Assembly: GCF_022780145.1 (NCBI RefSeq)
Contig: NZ_JALEXO010000178.1
Coordinates: 1-9,030, forward strand
DNA length: 9,030 bases
Direction of reading: 5' to 3'
DNA from: Intestinibacter sp.
GTDB lineage: Bacteria > Bacillota > Clostridia > Peptostreptococcales > Peptostreptococcaceae
The position numbers were made by a program, and so were the translations under genes. Numbering within the stretch: position 1 is the stretch's first letter; each line of letters starts with the position of its first letter. Shown in pieces: positions 1 to 5,209 of this stretch. The notes beneath the pieces were generated by a model. That model was not told the DNA's origin and did not search any database. It saw nothing but the letters and a program-made list of their open reading frames with translations.

Positions 1-309
1 TTGACATCTTTCGGAGTTGTGCCTTACTATATTTTCCAATGTAGACCTGTTTCAGGTGTCAAAAGCCAATTCCAAGTACCACTTATTAGAGGATATGAGA
101 TAGTTGAAAAAGCTAAAGCTATGCAAAATGGTCAAGGCAAGTGCTTTAAATACTGTTTTTCATGTGAAAAGGGAAAAATAGAGGTAGTTGGCAAATCATC
201 TGATGGCATGATTTTTAAATTCCACGAAGCAAAATACGAAGAAGATCAGGGAAGAATTTTTTATAAAAAAATTGATGAAGATACCTGCTGGTTATACGAT
301 ATAAATTAA
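1..309 (+). CDS. KamA-family radical SAM protein, C-terminal fragment (5' end outside window)
   Basis: The reading frame is open from the first base and ends at TAA 307-309, so only the last 102 residues are visible. The leading TTG is most likely an internal leucine codon. The segment PYYIFQCRPVSGVK (visible residues 8-21), followed by FQVPL, GYEIVEKAKAMQNGQGKCF and FHEAKYEEDQGR, is recognisable as the C-terminal region of lysine 2,3-aminomutase-like (KamA/YodO) radical SAM proteins. The CxxxCxxC iron-sulfur motif would lie upstream and cannot be checked. Authentic lysine 2,3-aminomutases carry a PGGGGK segment with the PLP-binding lysine after the PYY-FQC region. Here that stretch is replaced by a NGQGKCF...GKIEVVGK sequence, so true aminomutase activity is doubtful. 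The family call is fairly secure; the substrate is unknown. It has no evident link to the haem locus downstream. Confidence 0.8.
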   Translation: MTSFGVVPYYIFQCRPVSGVKSQFQVPLIRGYEIVEKAKAMQNGQGKCFKYCFSCEKGKIEVVGKSSDGMIFKFHEAKYEEDQGRIFYKKIDEDTCWLYDIN

Positions 310-313
310 TCGA

Positions 314-375
314 TAGGCTGTTTGCAAATAATATATAGGCTCGTTTTGAAGCTTGTATACACTTGCAACAGCCTA
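314..375 (+). terminator. Long hairpin after the KamA-family gene, possible terminator
   Basis: TAGGCTGTTTGCAA (314-327) is nearly the exact reverse complement of TTGCAACAGCCTA (363-375), with one bulged base. The 35-base interior can itself form a small GGCT/AGCT stem. It starts five bases after the stop codon and is followed by AAAATTTT, a weak T-run. It also lies just beyond the end of the minus-strand gene, so it could serve both converging genes. The large loop and poor T-run make termination uncertain. Confidence 0.4.
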
Positions 376-384
376 AAATTTTGC

Positions 385-600
385 CTAAAGTAATACAGTT
401 TTTTCAGATTCAAGTTTACTTTTTTGGAAAGTTAAATTGTTGAAATTTTTTAAGAAATATTTATAGACATCACAAGTTGGAGGCTCAAAATCAAAAAATA
501 TTTTACATATTTCAATATCATCTCCATTTTTTCTCGAATATTCACAAATCCAATTAGGTTCTTCAAAATATATATTGAGATTTGCAGATACATTATTCAT
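385..600 (-). CDS. Small protein resembling the N-terminal part of DUF2992 (YjdF family)
   Basis: The gene encodes 71 residues with an ATG start and a strong AAGGAGG ribosome site (minus strand, 609-615) eight bases upstream, so it is probably expressed. The pattern LNIYFEEPNW near the start, then FFDFEPP, DVYKYFL and NLTFQKS, matches my recollection of DUF2992/YjdF proteins (LxVxFExPFWxG, FGAEP, EVxxFxL, LxFS). Those proteins are usually about twice as long and end in a lysine/arginine-rich tail. Here the protein stops right after the first domain, and I see no continuation of the tail in other frames downstream. It may be a naturally short variant or a truncated copy. YjdF of Bacillus subtilis is controlled by an azaaromatic-binding riboswitch and its biochemical role is unknown. 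I could not identify that riboswitch here. It may be a different small family. Confidence 0.6.
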   Translation of the reverse strand: MNNVSANLNIYFEEPNWICEYSRKNGDDIEICKIFFDFEPPTCDVYKYFLKNFNNLTFQKSKLESEKTVLL

Positions 601-607
601 ATTAAAT

Positions 608-615
608 ACCTCCTT
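608..615 (-). promoter_or_regulatory. Strong ribosome binding site of the DUF2992-like gene
   Basis: Read on the minus strand this is AAGGAGGT, complementary to the 16S rRNA 3' end, with about eight bases to the ATG at 600-598. It is the main evidence that the 71-residue frame is a real gene. Confidence 0.8.
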
Positions 616-619
616 AGAG

Positions 620-641
620 CTTATTAATCTTATTTAATAAG
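620..641. repeat. Perfect 8-bp inverted repeat upstream of the DUF2992-like gene
   Basis: CTTATTAA (620-627) and TTAATAAG (634-641) are exact reverse complements separated by six bases. The repeat sits a few bases upstream of the ribosome site of the minus-strand gene. It could be a repressor operator or a weak AU-only hairpin in the leader. A second short dyad, AGTTT-AC-AAACT, lies at 651-662. A possible minus-strand -10 TAGAAT (642-647) has no convincing -35. Confidence 0.45.
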
Positions 642-686
642 TATTCTAGAAGTTTACAAACTATTCCAAAAACAAAAAATAAGCAT

Positions 687-723
687 AAAAAAACTTGTAC
701 CAATTTAATATTGATACAAGTTT
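687..723 (-). terminator. Intrinsic terminator of the 136-residue gene
   Basis: On the minus strand AAACTTGTATCAAT (723-710) pairs with ATTGGTACAAGTTT (704-691), a 14-bp stem with one G-U pair and a five-base loop. Seven T residues (693-687) overlap and follow the stem base. It begins 11 bases after the stop codon of the minus-strand gene. The G-U pair would be a C-A mismatch on the plus strand, which supports the minus orientation. Confidence 0.85.
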
Positions 724-733
724 TGTAATCATA

Positions 734-1144
734 TTATCTTAACATTTTATCTTCTCTATCTAAAATATTATCTACATCTATTTTACCGTCGATAGCTTTT
801 TTAACTGCTTCTTCTATAGTTTTACCAAGAGGCATTAAGCTAGTAGTATTATAAGAGATTTTGTCTAATGTTCCAAAACAGAATCTGTATCCAGTTGAAA
901 AAGCAAGTAAAGTGTAATGACCGTCGTATTCTTCTTTAGCTATGTAATCAGCGATTACTAGAGCTTGAGCTAAATCCATTTGTTCCATATCTTTTACAAA
1001 TGTAAGATTATCAGTAGGTAAAACAACTTTAACAGGATTGTTATCTAGTTTAACTAATGCTTCATGAGAGCTTATTTCTTTTAGGTATACTCCTAAAGTA
1101 TGAGAACTTCCATTATTATATAAAACTCTGTCACCAAATTTCAT
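734..1144 (-). CDS. Hypothetical protein, 136 residues, family not recognised
   Basis: The gene runs from ATG at 1144 to TAA at 734-736. An AAGGGGG ribosome site lies about seven bases upstream, a good promoter precedes it and an intrinsic terminator follows, so it is a complete single-gene unit. The product has no signal peptide or membrane segment and should be cytoplasmic. The first ~50 residues (MKFGDRVLYNNG..., then alternating hydrophobic/polar stretches) look beta-rich and resemble a small SH3-like barrel. Residues ~55-136 look alpha/beta, with an acidic/amphipathic helix near DLAQALVIADYIAKEE and a charged C-terminus (VDNILDREDKMLR). I see no catalytic motif and cannot name a family. 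It is divergent from the haem locus and shares the intergenic region with it, but nothing else links it to iron. Confidence 0.85.
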   Translation of the reverse strand: MKFGDRVLYNNGSSHTLGVYLKEISSHEALVKLDNNPVKVVLPTDNLTFVKDMEQMDLAQALVIADYIAKEEYDGHYTLLAFSTGYRFCFGTLDKISYNTTSLMPLGKTIEEAVKKAIDGKIDVDNILDREDKMLR

Positions 1145-1158
1145 TCTGAATCCCCCTT

Positions 1159-1172
1159 AAAAAACGTTTTTT
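1159..1172. repeat. 14-bp perfect palindrome AAAAAACGTTTTTT
   Basis: This self-complementary sequence lies in the leader of the minus-strand 136-residue gene, between its predicted transcription start (about 1194) and its ribosome site. It could be an operator, but a run of A followed by a run of T is easily produced by chance in AT-rich DNA. Confidence 0.3.
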
Positions 1173-1200
1173 TGAAAGTCTGTATTAAACTTATATTTAA

Positions 1201-1229
1201 ATTATAGTCTAATTAATTTATATTTTCAA
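1201..1229 (-). promoter_or_regulatory. Sigma-A-type promoter for the 136-residue gene
   Basis: On the minus strand TTGAAA (1229-1224) and a perfect TATAAT (1206-1201) are separated by exactly 17 bases. Transcription would start near 1194, giving a leader of about 50 bases before the ATG at 1144. Confidence 0.8.
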
Positions 1230-1324
1230 GAATTAACGGTTAAATATTAAATGACAAAAATATCATAAGGTTATACTATTAAAATTAATTTATAAATAGA
1301 ATTGAAAAATATAATTATTTGTAA

Positions 1325-1359
1325 TTGACATTGATTATCAAATATGATAATCTTATATT
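1325..1359 (+). promoter_or_regulatory. Iron-regulated promoter with Fur-type operator for the haem locus
   Basis: A consensus -35 TTGACA (1325-1330) precedes GATAAT (1346-1351, 15-base spacer). An alternative pair is TTGATT (1331-1336) and TATATT (1354-1359) with a 17-base spacer. Overlapping these, TGACATTGATTATCA (1326-1340) matches 12 of 14 defined positions of the 7-1-7 Fur box TGATAATnATTATCA. GATTATCA (1333-1340) and TGATAATC (1345-1352) form a perfect 8-bp inverted repeat around AATA. A Fur dimer here would cover the promoter and repress the operon when iron is plentiful. The assignment rests on the motif, its position and the haem-uptake genes downstream. Confidence 0.8.
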
Positions 1360-1384
1360 ACAAAAAAAGAAAGTGAGGAGTAAC

Positions 1385-3073
1385 ATGATATTTAGACACA
1401 AAAAATTAAAAACAGCTATGGCAATGATGGCTATTTTATCGATCTTTGGAGGAACTGTAAACAGTGTATATGCAGATGGGGTTTACCAAAATAAAAGTGT
1501 AGTTTCGGTTAAAAATAATGAAATACACAAATTAAATACAGTATTAAAGCACGAAACGAAGGATGAAGAATCATCAGCAAATAAATATGTACAGAGGAGT
1601 TACTTAAAAGTAGAAAATAATAAAAAATACATGATTATAGTTTTAAGTTCAGGACAATTGATGAAGTCTGTAGTTCCGACTGTAAATGGTAAAGAAGTAG
1701 AGTACACAAATACTTTAGAAGGGGAAAATAGAACGATAACTTTTAAAATAGATTCTCTAGAGGATGATATAAGAATAAATTTTGAGATAAATCCTTTTGA
1801 AGGCTTTGTGGTAAAGGCAGCTTGTAGAGTTGAAGCTGAAATAGCTGATAGCTCAAATGGGAATGAGGCTGATAAGGAAGAGGATAAAGAAGAAAATGAT
1901 ACAATAACAGGTGCTACTCCTGATAAAAATCCTTCTGATGAAGAAAATAAGGATGACTCAGTAGAAGAAGATGAAGAAGACAGCCAGGATAAAGAAAATG
2001 ACGACACTACTTCTTCAGATAAAAATGAAGCTGTAGATCAAGAAAAGCCAGAGGATAATAAACAAGAAAATGATAAAAATCAAATTGTAAACGGAGGCAA
2101 TTCAAATACTACATATAAAAATGGATATTATCAAATAAAAAACATAGTTATCCTAGACAATGAAGTGGGATACTCTATGGTTAGAAATATTTTAAATGAA
2201 ACTAGCAATCTAGAAATAAAAAATGGAAAATACTATCTTACATTTGAAATGGGACAAAGCAGTATGATGAAGGATATAGTTATAAAATCAAATTCAAAAA
2301 CTCTATCTTATACAAAGACAAATGTTGGAAATGATACTGTGAGAATAAAATTAGAAATACCTAATTTATCATCAGCACTTAATATAAGCGCTTATGTGAC
2401 AGCTATGGGCAGAACTGTAGACTTTGATTTGAAATTAAATCAATCTACATTGAAGTTTATAAGCTTAAATGAAGAAGGTAAGTTACCAGAAAACAACAAT
2501 TCTAATAATGTAAATATAAATAGTGGAAGCAATATATCAAATAACACTAACAATAATAATAGTAATAAAATCCTAGTAGAAAACAATACTAATAAAAAAG
2601 GTAAATTATATACAATACAAAATGAAATCGTACACGATAATGAAACAGGAAAAGCTATGGCCAGAAAATATTTAAACGAAAATTCTAAAATAGAAAAAAT
2701 AGACGGTCAGCTTTACTTAACTCTTACATTTACAGGAGTTGATTTAATGCAAAATCATAAATTCTATGTAAATGGATCGTTAGTAAATCATGAAGTTGTA
2801 TCATCAACTTCTTCTAGCAAAAGCTATAGATTTAAAATAAATTCTTTAAGCGACGATATAAAAGTAAATGTATTTATAGTTCCAATGAATACAACTGTGG
2901 AATTTGGAGTTAAACTACTTGAAAATACATATAAGTTTGTAAAAGATTTTGAAGTGTCTAACAATGGAAAATTACCTCAAACTGGAAGCGCCATAAATAG
3001 TGAAGCACTATTTATGGGAGGAAGTTTAATAACTGCATTAGGTGCATTTTTAGGAAGAAAAAAGAGAAAGTAG
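1385..3073 (+). CDS. Secreted, sortase-anchored haem-binding protein with three NEAT-type domains
   Basis: The product has 562 residues from the ATG at 1385, preceded by GTGAGGAG at 1373-1380. A TTG 60 bases further upstream was rejected because it lies in the promoter. Residues 1-30 are a signal peptide, probably cleaved after VYA. A divergent NEAT-like domain spans ~45-152, followed by an acidic linker (~154-235, mostly Glu/Asp/Lys/Asn). NEAT domain 2 spans ~246-360, then an Asn/Ser linker (~368-404), then NEAT domain 3 at ~407-520. The C-terminus is a sorting signal: LPQTGS at 530-535, a hydrophobic stretch and GRKKRK. NEAT domains capture haem from haemoproteins and pass it on. The usual YxxxY haem motif is absent in all three. 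Domains 2 and 3 have Met265/Met341 and Met425/Met501 at the expected axial positions. It is the first gene of the locus, nine bases before the next. Confidence 0.9.
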   Translation: MIFRHKKLKTAMAMMAILSIFGGTVNSVYADGVYQNKSVVSVKNNEIHKLNTVLKHETKDEESSANKYVQRSYLKVENNKKYMIIVLSSGQLMKSVVPTVNGKEVEYTNTLEGENRTITFKIDSLEDDIRINFEINPFEGFVVKAACRVEAEIADSSNGNEADKEEDKEENDTITGATPDKNPSDEENKDDSVEEDEEDSQDKENDDTTSSDKNEAVDQEKPEDNKQENDKNQIVNGGNSNTTYKNGYYQIKNIVILDNEVGYSMVRNILNETSNLEIKNGKYYLTFEMGQSSMMKDIVIKSNSKTLSYTKTNVGNDTVRIKLEIPNLSSALNISAYVTAMGRTVDFDLKLNQSTLKFISLNEEGKLPENNNSNNVNINSGSNISNNTNNNNSNKILVENNTNKKGKLYTIQNEIVHDNETGKAMARKYLNENSKIEKIDGQLYLTLTFTGVDLMQNHKFYVNGSLVNHEVVSSTSSSKSYRFKINSLSDDIKVNVFIVPMNTTVEFGVKLLENTYKFVKDFEVSNNGKLPQTGSAINSEALFMGGSLITALGAFLGRKKRK

Positions 3074-3082
3074 GAATCGAAA

Positions 3083-3703
3083 ATGAAATTTTTAAAGCAT
3101 TTATTTGTGATATGTTTAACTGTAATGAGTTTGACTAATTTTTCTTTTGCAGATGAAAAGGAAGATTTAACGCCGGGATTATATGAATTAAAAAACGATG
3201 TCTATCATGAACAAGAAATAGGACAAAATATGGCTAGGACTTACTTAAATGAAACTATGGAGTTGGAAATTCTTCAAAAAGGTGACTACAGCTATACGAT
3301 AGAGTTTAGTGGAGTTGAATATATGAAGGATCATAGGATATTAGTCGATGATAAAGAGACTGATATAGATATAGTAGAAGAGACAGATTCTAATATAAAG
3401 ATAAAATTCGATTTAGATTCACTAGATTCTAAAATAAAGACTCAAATATATGTAGATGCAATGGAGAGAGATGTAGAATTTGACATTATACCTGATTTTG
3501 AAACCGTAAAACTTATCGAAAAGTACGAGGTGGCTGATGAAACTGAAGAAGTTGAAGCTGTTAGGGATGAAATTTCTGATGATGTTTCTGAGTTAAAATC
3601 AGAAAAAGTTTCTCTATACAGCAAATACAAGATACCCGTAGTAGCAGTTATTTTACTTGGAGTAATCGCTGTAACAGGATTTGTAGTTAAGAGAAAAAAA
3701 TAA
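3083..3703 (+). CDS. Membrane-anchored single-NEAT haem-relay protein (Shp/IsdC-like role)
   Basis: The product has 206 residues, with an AGGA ribosome site seven bases before the ATG and nine bases after the preceding stop. Residues 1-23 are a signal peptide ending SFA. One NEAT domain covers ~30-148 and aligns clearly with domains 2 and 3 of the neighbour: GQNMARTYLNE at 47-57, EYMKDHRI at 79-86 and YVDAMERDVEFDI at 123-135. An acidic stalk (~150-175) leads to a membrane helix (~184-202) and a KRKK tail. There is no LPXTG or NPQTN motif, so it should stay in the membrane and not be wall-linked. That is the anchoring style of streptococcal Shp. The expected axial residues are Met50 and Met127, with no YxxxY. 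By position it probably receives haem from the large surface protein and hands it to the lipoprotein encoded downstream; this role is inferred. Confidence 0.87.
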   Translation: MKFLKHLFVICLTVMSLTNFSFADEKEDLTPGLYELKNDVYHEQEIGQNMARTYLNETMELEILQKGDYSYTIEFSGVEYMKDHRILVDDKETDIDIVEETDSNIKIKFDLDSLDSKIKTQIYVDAMERDVEFDIIPDFETVKLIEKYEVADETEEVEAVRDEISDDVSELKSEKVSLYSKYKIPVVAVILLGVIAVTGFVVKRKK

Positions 3704-4255
3704 ATGCGAAGAAAAATAAGTAGATTTTTAATTATTGTGGGGTTATTGATTGCAATAATCCCACAAGGATTAAAATACTATTCAAAACAGGTTGAAAAAG
3801 ACAGCATTGAGAGGTTTCAAGAAGCTATAAAAGAAGACAACTCAGAACAAAAAGATTTCAATATTGGAGACGAAATAGCCATTATAAAAATAAAATCTCT
3901 GGATTTAGAGACTGTAATTGTAGAAGGAACGGACGAAGAGTATTTAAAATACTATGTATGTCACTTTGAAGAAACTGCTATGCCGGGAGAATACGGGAAT
4001 TTTTGTATTGCAGGACACAGCAGCTATTGGTACAATCAAGTATTTAAAAAATTAAGTAATGCCAAAATAAACGATGAAATAGAAATAGAAACAGTTAAAG
4101 GCAGTTTTATTTATAAAATAAAAGAGATATTCGATACAGAAGCTGAAAATACTTCTGTATTAAGTCAAAGCATGGATAAAAAGGAGATAACTTTAATCAC
4201 ATGTACAGACGGAGGAAAAAAAAGATTGATTGTAAAGGGGGAAATTCAGGGGTAG
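3704..4255 (+). CDS. Class D-like sortase
   Basis: The product is a 183-residue cysteine transpeptidase. An N-terminal membrane anchor (~7-22) is followed by a short spacer and the sortase beta-barrel from ~52. The catalytic residues are visible: His105 in CIAGHSS, Cys167 in TLITCT and Arg174 in KKRLIVKGE. The phrase HFEETAMPGEYGN (87-99) is typical of class D/E enzymes. It does not look like the class B sortases usual in isd loci, which carry extra N-terminal helices. Class D enzymes of clostridia prefer LPQTG-type signals, which fits LPQTGS on the three-NEAT protein, probably its dedicated substrate. The ATG follows the preceding TAA with no gap and no clear ribosome site, implying translational coupling. 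The residue after the catalytic His is Ser, where many relatives have Arg. Class assignment is from recall of the family pattern. Confidence 0.9.
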   Translation: MRRKISRFLIIVGLLIAIIPQGLKYYSKQVEKDSIERFQEAIKEDNSEQKDFNIGDEIAIIKIKSLDLETVIVEGTDEEYLKYYVCHFEETAMPGEYGNFCIAGHSSYWYNQVFKKLSNAKINDEIEIETVKGSFIYKIKEIFDTEAENTSVLSQSMDKKEITLITCTDGGKKRLIVKGEIQG

Positions 4256-4266
4256 TTTTCCCTTTT
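4235..4266 (+). terminator. GC-rich hairpin at the end of the sortase gene, possible attenuator
   Basis: AAGGGGGAAA (4235-4244) can pair with TTTCCCTTTT (4257-4266) through ten pairs, two of them G-U, around a 12-base loop. The sortase stop codon lies in the loop. A TTTTATTT tract overlaps the 3' arm. It could partly terminate transcription or protect mRNA ends, so that surface and transporter genes are expressed at different levels. Confidence 0.4.
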
Positions 4267-4278
4267 ATTTAAAGATTA

Positions 4279-4308
4279 TTGAATTAGAAAATTATTTAAA
4301 TTTATATA
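4279..4308 (+). promoter_or_regulatory. Weak candidate internal promoter before the lipoprotein gene
   Basis: TTGAAT (4279-4284) and TATATA (4303-4308) are 18 bases apart in the 87-base gap before the transporter genes. The region is so AT-rich that such matches are expected by chance. I found no Fur-box-like sequence beside it. The gap (4256-4342) otherwise holds only the hairpin and the ribosome site. Confidence 0.25.
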
Positions 4309-4342
4309 AATTACACAAATAAAGAAAAGAGAGGACATAAAA

Positions 4343-5209
4343 TTGAAAAAGATTTTACTTATGATATCGGCTTTATTAATAGTTTTTGTAGCTGTGGGAT
4401 GTTCGAGTCAAACTGTTGAAGAAAATACTGCTGATAAAGAAGAAAAACAGCAGGTTGTAGTCGCTACATCTGTTGCAATAACAGAAATATTAGATGAATT
4501 AGGTGTTAAAGTAAGCGGTGTACCTAATACTAGCTACGATTTACCAGAAAGCGTAAAGGATGCTACGAAGGTCGGAAGTCCCATGAATCCAGATATGGAA
4601 ATTATAAAATCGTTGAAGCCGACTAGTGTAATATGTGTAGATACTCTAGGTAGTGATTATGAAAAGCAATTTGAACAAAATAATATAGATGCAGATTTTT
4701 ACAATTTGAGTGATGTAGACGGTTTGAAGGAAACTATATCTAGTTTAGGTGAAAAATTCGAAAAACAGCAGAAGGCCGAAGAAATTTTATCTGATATAAA
4801 CAAGATAGAAGAGAAGGTATCAAAAAATAAGAACTCAGATCAAAAAATACTCGTATTATTTGGAGCACCTGGAAGTGTGATGGTGGCTACAGATAAAAGC
4901 TATGTAGGAAATTTAGTAGAGCTAGCGGGAGGAAACAACGTATTTTCAAATGCGACGACTTCATTTACCCAAGTTAACACTGAAGAAATAATAAAATCAA
5001 ATCCAGATAAAATACTTGTAATGACTCATGCAGAGCCTGAAGCAGCTAAAAAATCTGTAGAAGAGGAATTAGAAAAGAAATCATGGAAGCATGTAAATGC
5101 AGTTAAAAACAAAGATATAACTTATTTAGAAAATGGATATTTTGGAATGAGCGCCAATTTAAAAATAGGTGATGCTTTAGAAAAATTAGGAGAAATATTG
5201 TATGAATAA
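4343..5209 (+). CDS. isdE: Haem-binding substrate-binding lipoprotein of an ABC importer (IsdE/HtsA type)
   Basis: The product has 288 residues from a TTG start, chosen because AGAGAGGA (4328-4335) sits seven bases upstream and the frame begins MKKILL. A lipoprotein signal ends in the lipobox AVGC, with lipidated Cys20. The mature part is a class III (helical-backbone) binding protein. VSGVPNTSYDLP (57-68), VGSPMNPDMEIIKSLKP (77-93) and VMTHAEPEAAKK (226-237) are typical of IsdE. Met81 and His229 correspond to the haem ligands Met78 and His229 of Staphylococcus aureus IsdE. It should receive haem from the NEAT proteins at the outer face of the membrane and deliver it to the permease encoded next. 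Its last eight bases overlap the permease start (ATGAATAA), so the two are translationally coupled. An unusual point is that this key component uses TTG as start. Confidence 0.93.
   Translation: MKKILLMISALLIVFVAVGCSSQTVEENTADKEEKQQVVVATSVAITEILDELGVKVSGVPNTSYDLPESVKDATKVGSPMNPDMEIIKSLKPTSVICVDTLGSDYEKQFEQNNIDADFYNLSDVDGLKETISSLGEKFEKQQKAEEILSDINKIEEKVSKNKNSDQKILVLFGAPGSVMVATDKSYVGNLVELAGGNNVFSNATTSFTQVNTEEIIKSNPDKILVMTHAEPEAAKKSVEEELEKKSWKHVNAVKNKDITYLENGYFGMSANLKIGDALEKLGEILYE

Noticed and set aside
601..733. yjdF-type riboswitch upstream of the DUF2992-like gene
   Set aside because: The space is largely taken by the neighbouring terminator and I could not match a conserved riboswitch core. 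A covariance-model search would decide.
1325..1384. TTG at 1325 as start of the three-NEAT protein
   Set aside because: The TTG is part of the -35/Fur region and would place a non-signal-like 20-residue extension before the signal peptide. The ATG at 1385 has a good ribosome site.
1600..2007. Minus-strand frame of 135 residues, serine-rich
   Set aside because: It is the antisense of the acidic linker of the NEAT protein, with low-complexity Ser runs and no ribosome site.
3442..3630. Minus-strand frame of 62 residues
   Set aside because: It is antisense to the single-NEAT gene, Ser/Thr-rich, and has no start signals.
4256..4342. Second Fur box before the lipoprotein gene
   Set aside because: No stretch approaches the 7-1-7 pattern; only AT-rich sequence is present.
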